5,833 nt of DNA from NCBI GenBank assembly GCA_012522615.1, contig JAAYKB010000026.1, positions 1 to 5,833 of the forward strand, written 5' to 3'. A program made the position numbers and the translations under genes. The DNA is from Clostridiales bacterium. Lineage in GTDB: Bacteria; Bacillota; Clostridia; Oscillospirales; Acutalibacteraceae. The stretch's first letter is position 1. Every line of letters begins with the position of its first letter. Positions 5,611 to 5,833 of the stretch are shown here, in pieces. Below the pieces are notes generated by a model that was not told the origin of the DNA, ran no database searches, and worked only from the letters and a program-made list of their open reading frames with translations.

Positions 5611-5833
5611 ATACGATGAGGTTTAAACTTTATGATGTTATTGTAAGTCTTTCGGAAGCTGTTGACTTGATATCTCCGGAGCTCAACAGTCACCATCAAA
5701 GGGTGGCTTATCTCTCGTACCGCATCGCGGAGCAGATTGGAATTCCTCTGAAAATAAGGCGCGAAATCCTCATGCAGGGACTTCTTCACGACATAGGCGC
5801 CCTTTCGCTTGCCGAAAGGATTTCGCTGTTTGA
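5601..5833 (+). CDS. HD-domain (HDIG / HD-GYP-like) phosphohydrolase, 3'-truncated by window edge
   Basis: The first 77 codons are present and the gene continues beyond the window. The protein shows HHQRVAYLSYRIAEQIGIP (31-49) followed by LLHDIGALS (61-69). The spacing of the first His (31 or 32) from His63-Asp64 is that of the HD metal-binding superfamily, and HDIG is the motif that typifies HD-GYP and related clostridial phosphohydrolases. In many HD-GYP proteins HDIG is followed by Lys; here it is Ala, a variant I recall from clostridial homologues. Whether a GYP motif follows, which would suggest cyclic-di-GMP hydrolysis, cannot be seen. The start is uncertain: ATG 5601 and ATG 5616 (beginning MRFKLYD) are both in frame, and neither has a convincing Shine-Dalgarno; AAGGAG at 5558-5563 is too far upstream. 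The frame is closed upstream by TGA at 5556-5558 with no other start codon. There is no obvious N-terminal signal peptide, so a cytoplasmic location is likely. Confidence 0.83.
   Translation, partial: MITNTMRFKLYDVIVSLSEAVDLISPELNSHHQRVAYLSYRIAEQIGIPLKIRREILMQGLLHDIGALSLAERISLF

Noticed and set aside
5574..5789. Minus-strand open frame of 71 codons opposite the HD gene
   Set aside because: The plus strand encodes the HD motif across this stretch; the minus product has no domain features.

Overview
The window looks like a chromosomal segment of a Gram-positive, endospore-forming member of the Clostridia/Firmicutes. It carries a complete spore-germinant-receptor operon of the GerA family, an RNase M5-type Toprim protein, a Firmicutes-style DUF1287 exported protein and the start of an HD-domain phosphohydrolase. 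Good Shine-Dalgarno sequences (AAGGAGG, GGAGGG) precede several genes. I see no rRNA, tRNA, CRISPR array, insertion sequence or phage gene.

Layout. Positions 1-453 (+) hold the 3' part of an RNase M5-like gene cut by the window edge. It converges, with only 8 bp between stop codons, on a four-gene minus-strand operon that runs from 4616 down to 462: gerA (4616-3006), gerC lipoprotein (2967-1798), gerB permease (1795-671) and a 70-residue two-helix membrane protein (674-462). Junctions are 38 bp, 2 bp and an ATGA overlap, so this is one transcription unit in A-C-B order plus a small fourth gene. A sigma-G-like promoter lies just upstream of gerA, as expected for forespore expression.

A 254-bp divergent spacer (4617-4870) separates gerA from a plus-strand DUF1287 gene (4871-5539, TTG start). 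The spacer carries two candidate sigma-A promoters for that gene and three palindromic elements. After a 61-bp gap a plus-strand HD-domain gene begins (ATG at 5601 or 5616) and runs off the right edge.

How they work together. GerA, GerB and GerC form the inner-membrane germinant receptor of the dormant spore, and the small fourth protein resembles the two-helix 'D' proteins that modulate such receptors in Bacillus. The flanking genes (5S rRNA maturation, a predicted exported papain-like-fold protein, an HD phosphohydrolase) have no clear link to germination. No new biological system is evident. The most interesting local structure is an inverted repeat at the gerB/small-gene junction. On the plus strand it looks like a terminator for the RNase M5 transcript. 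On the minus strand it would put the small gene's ribosome binding site in a hairpin loop.
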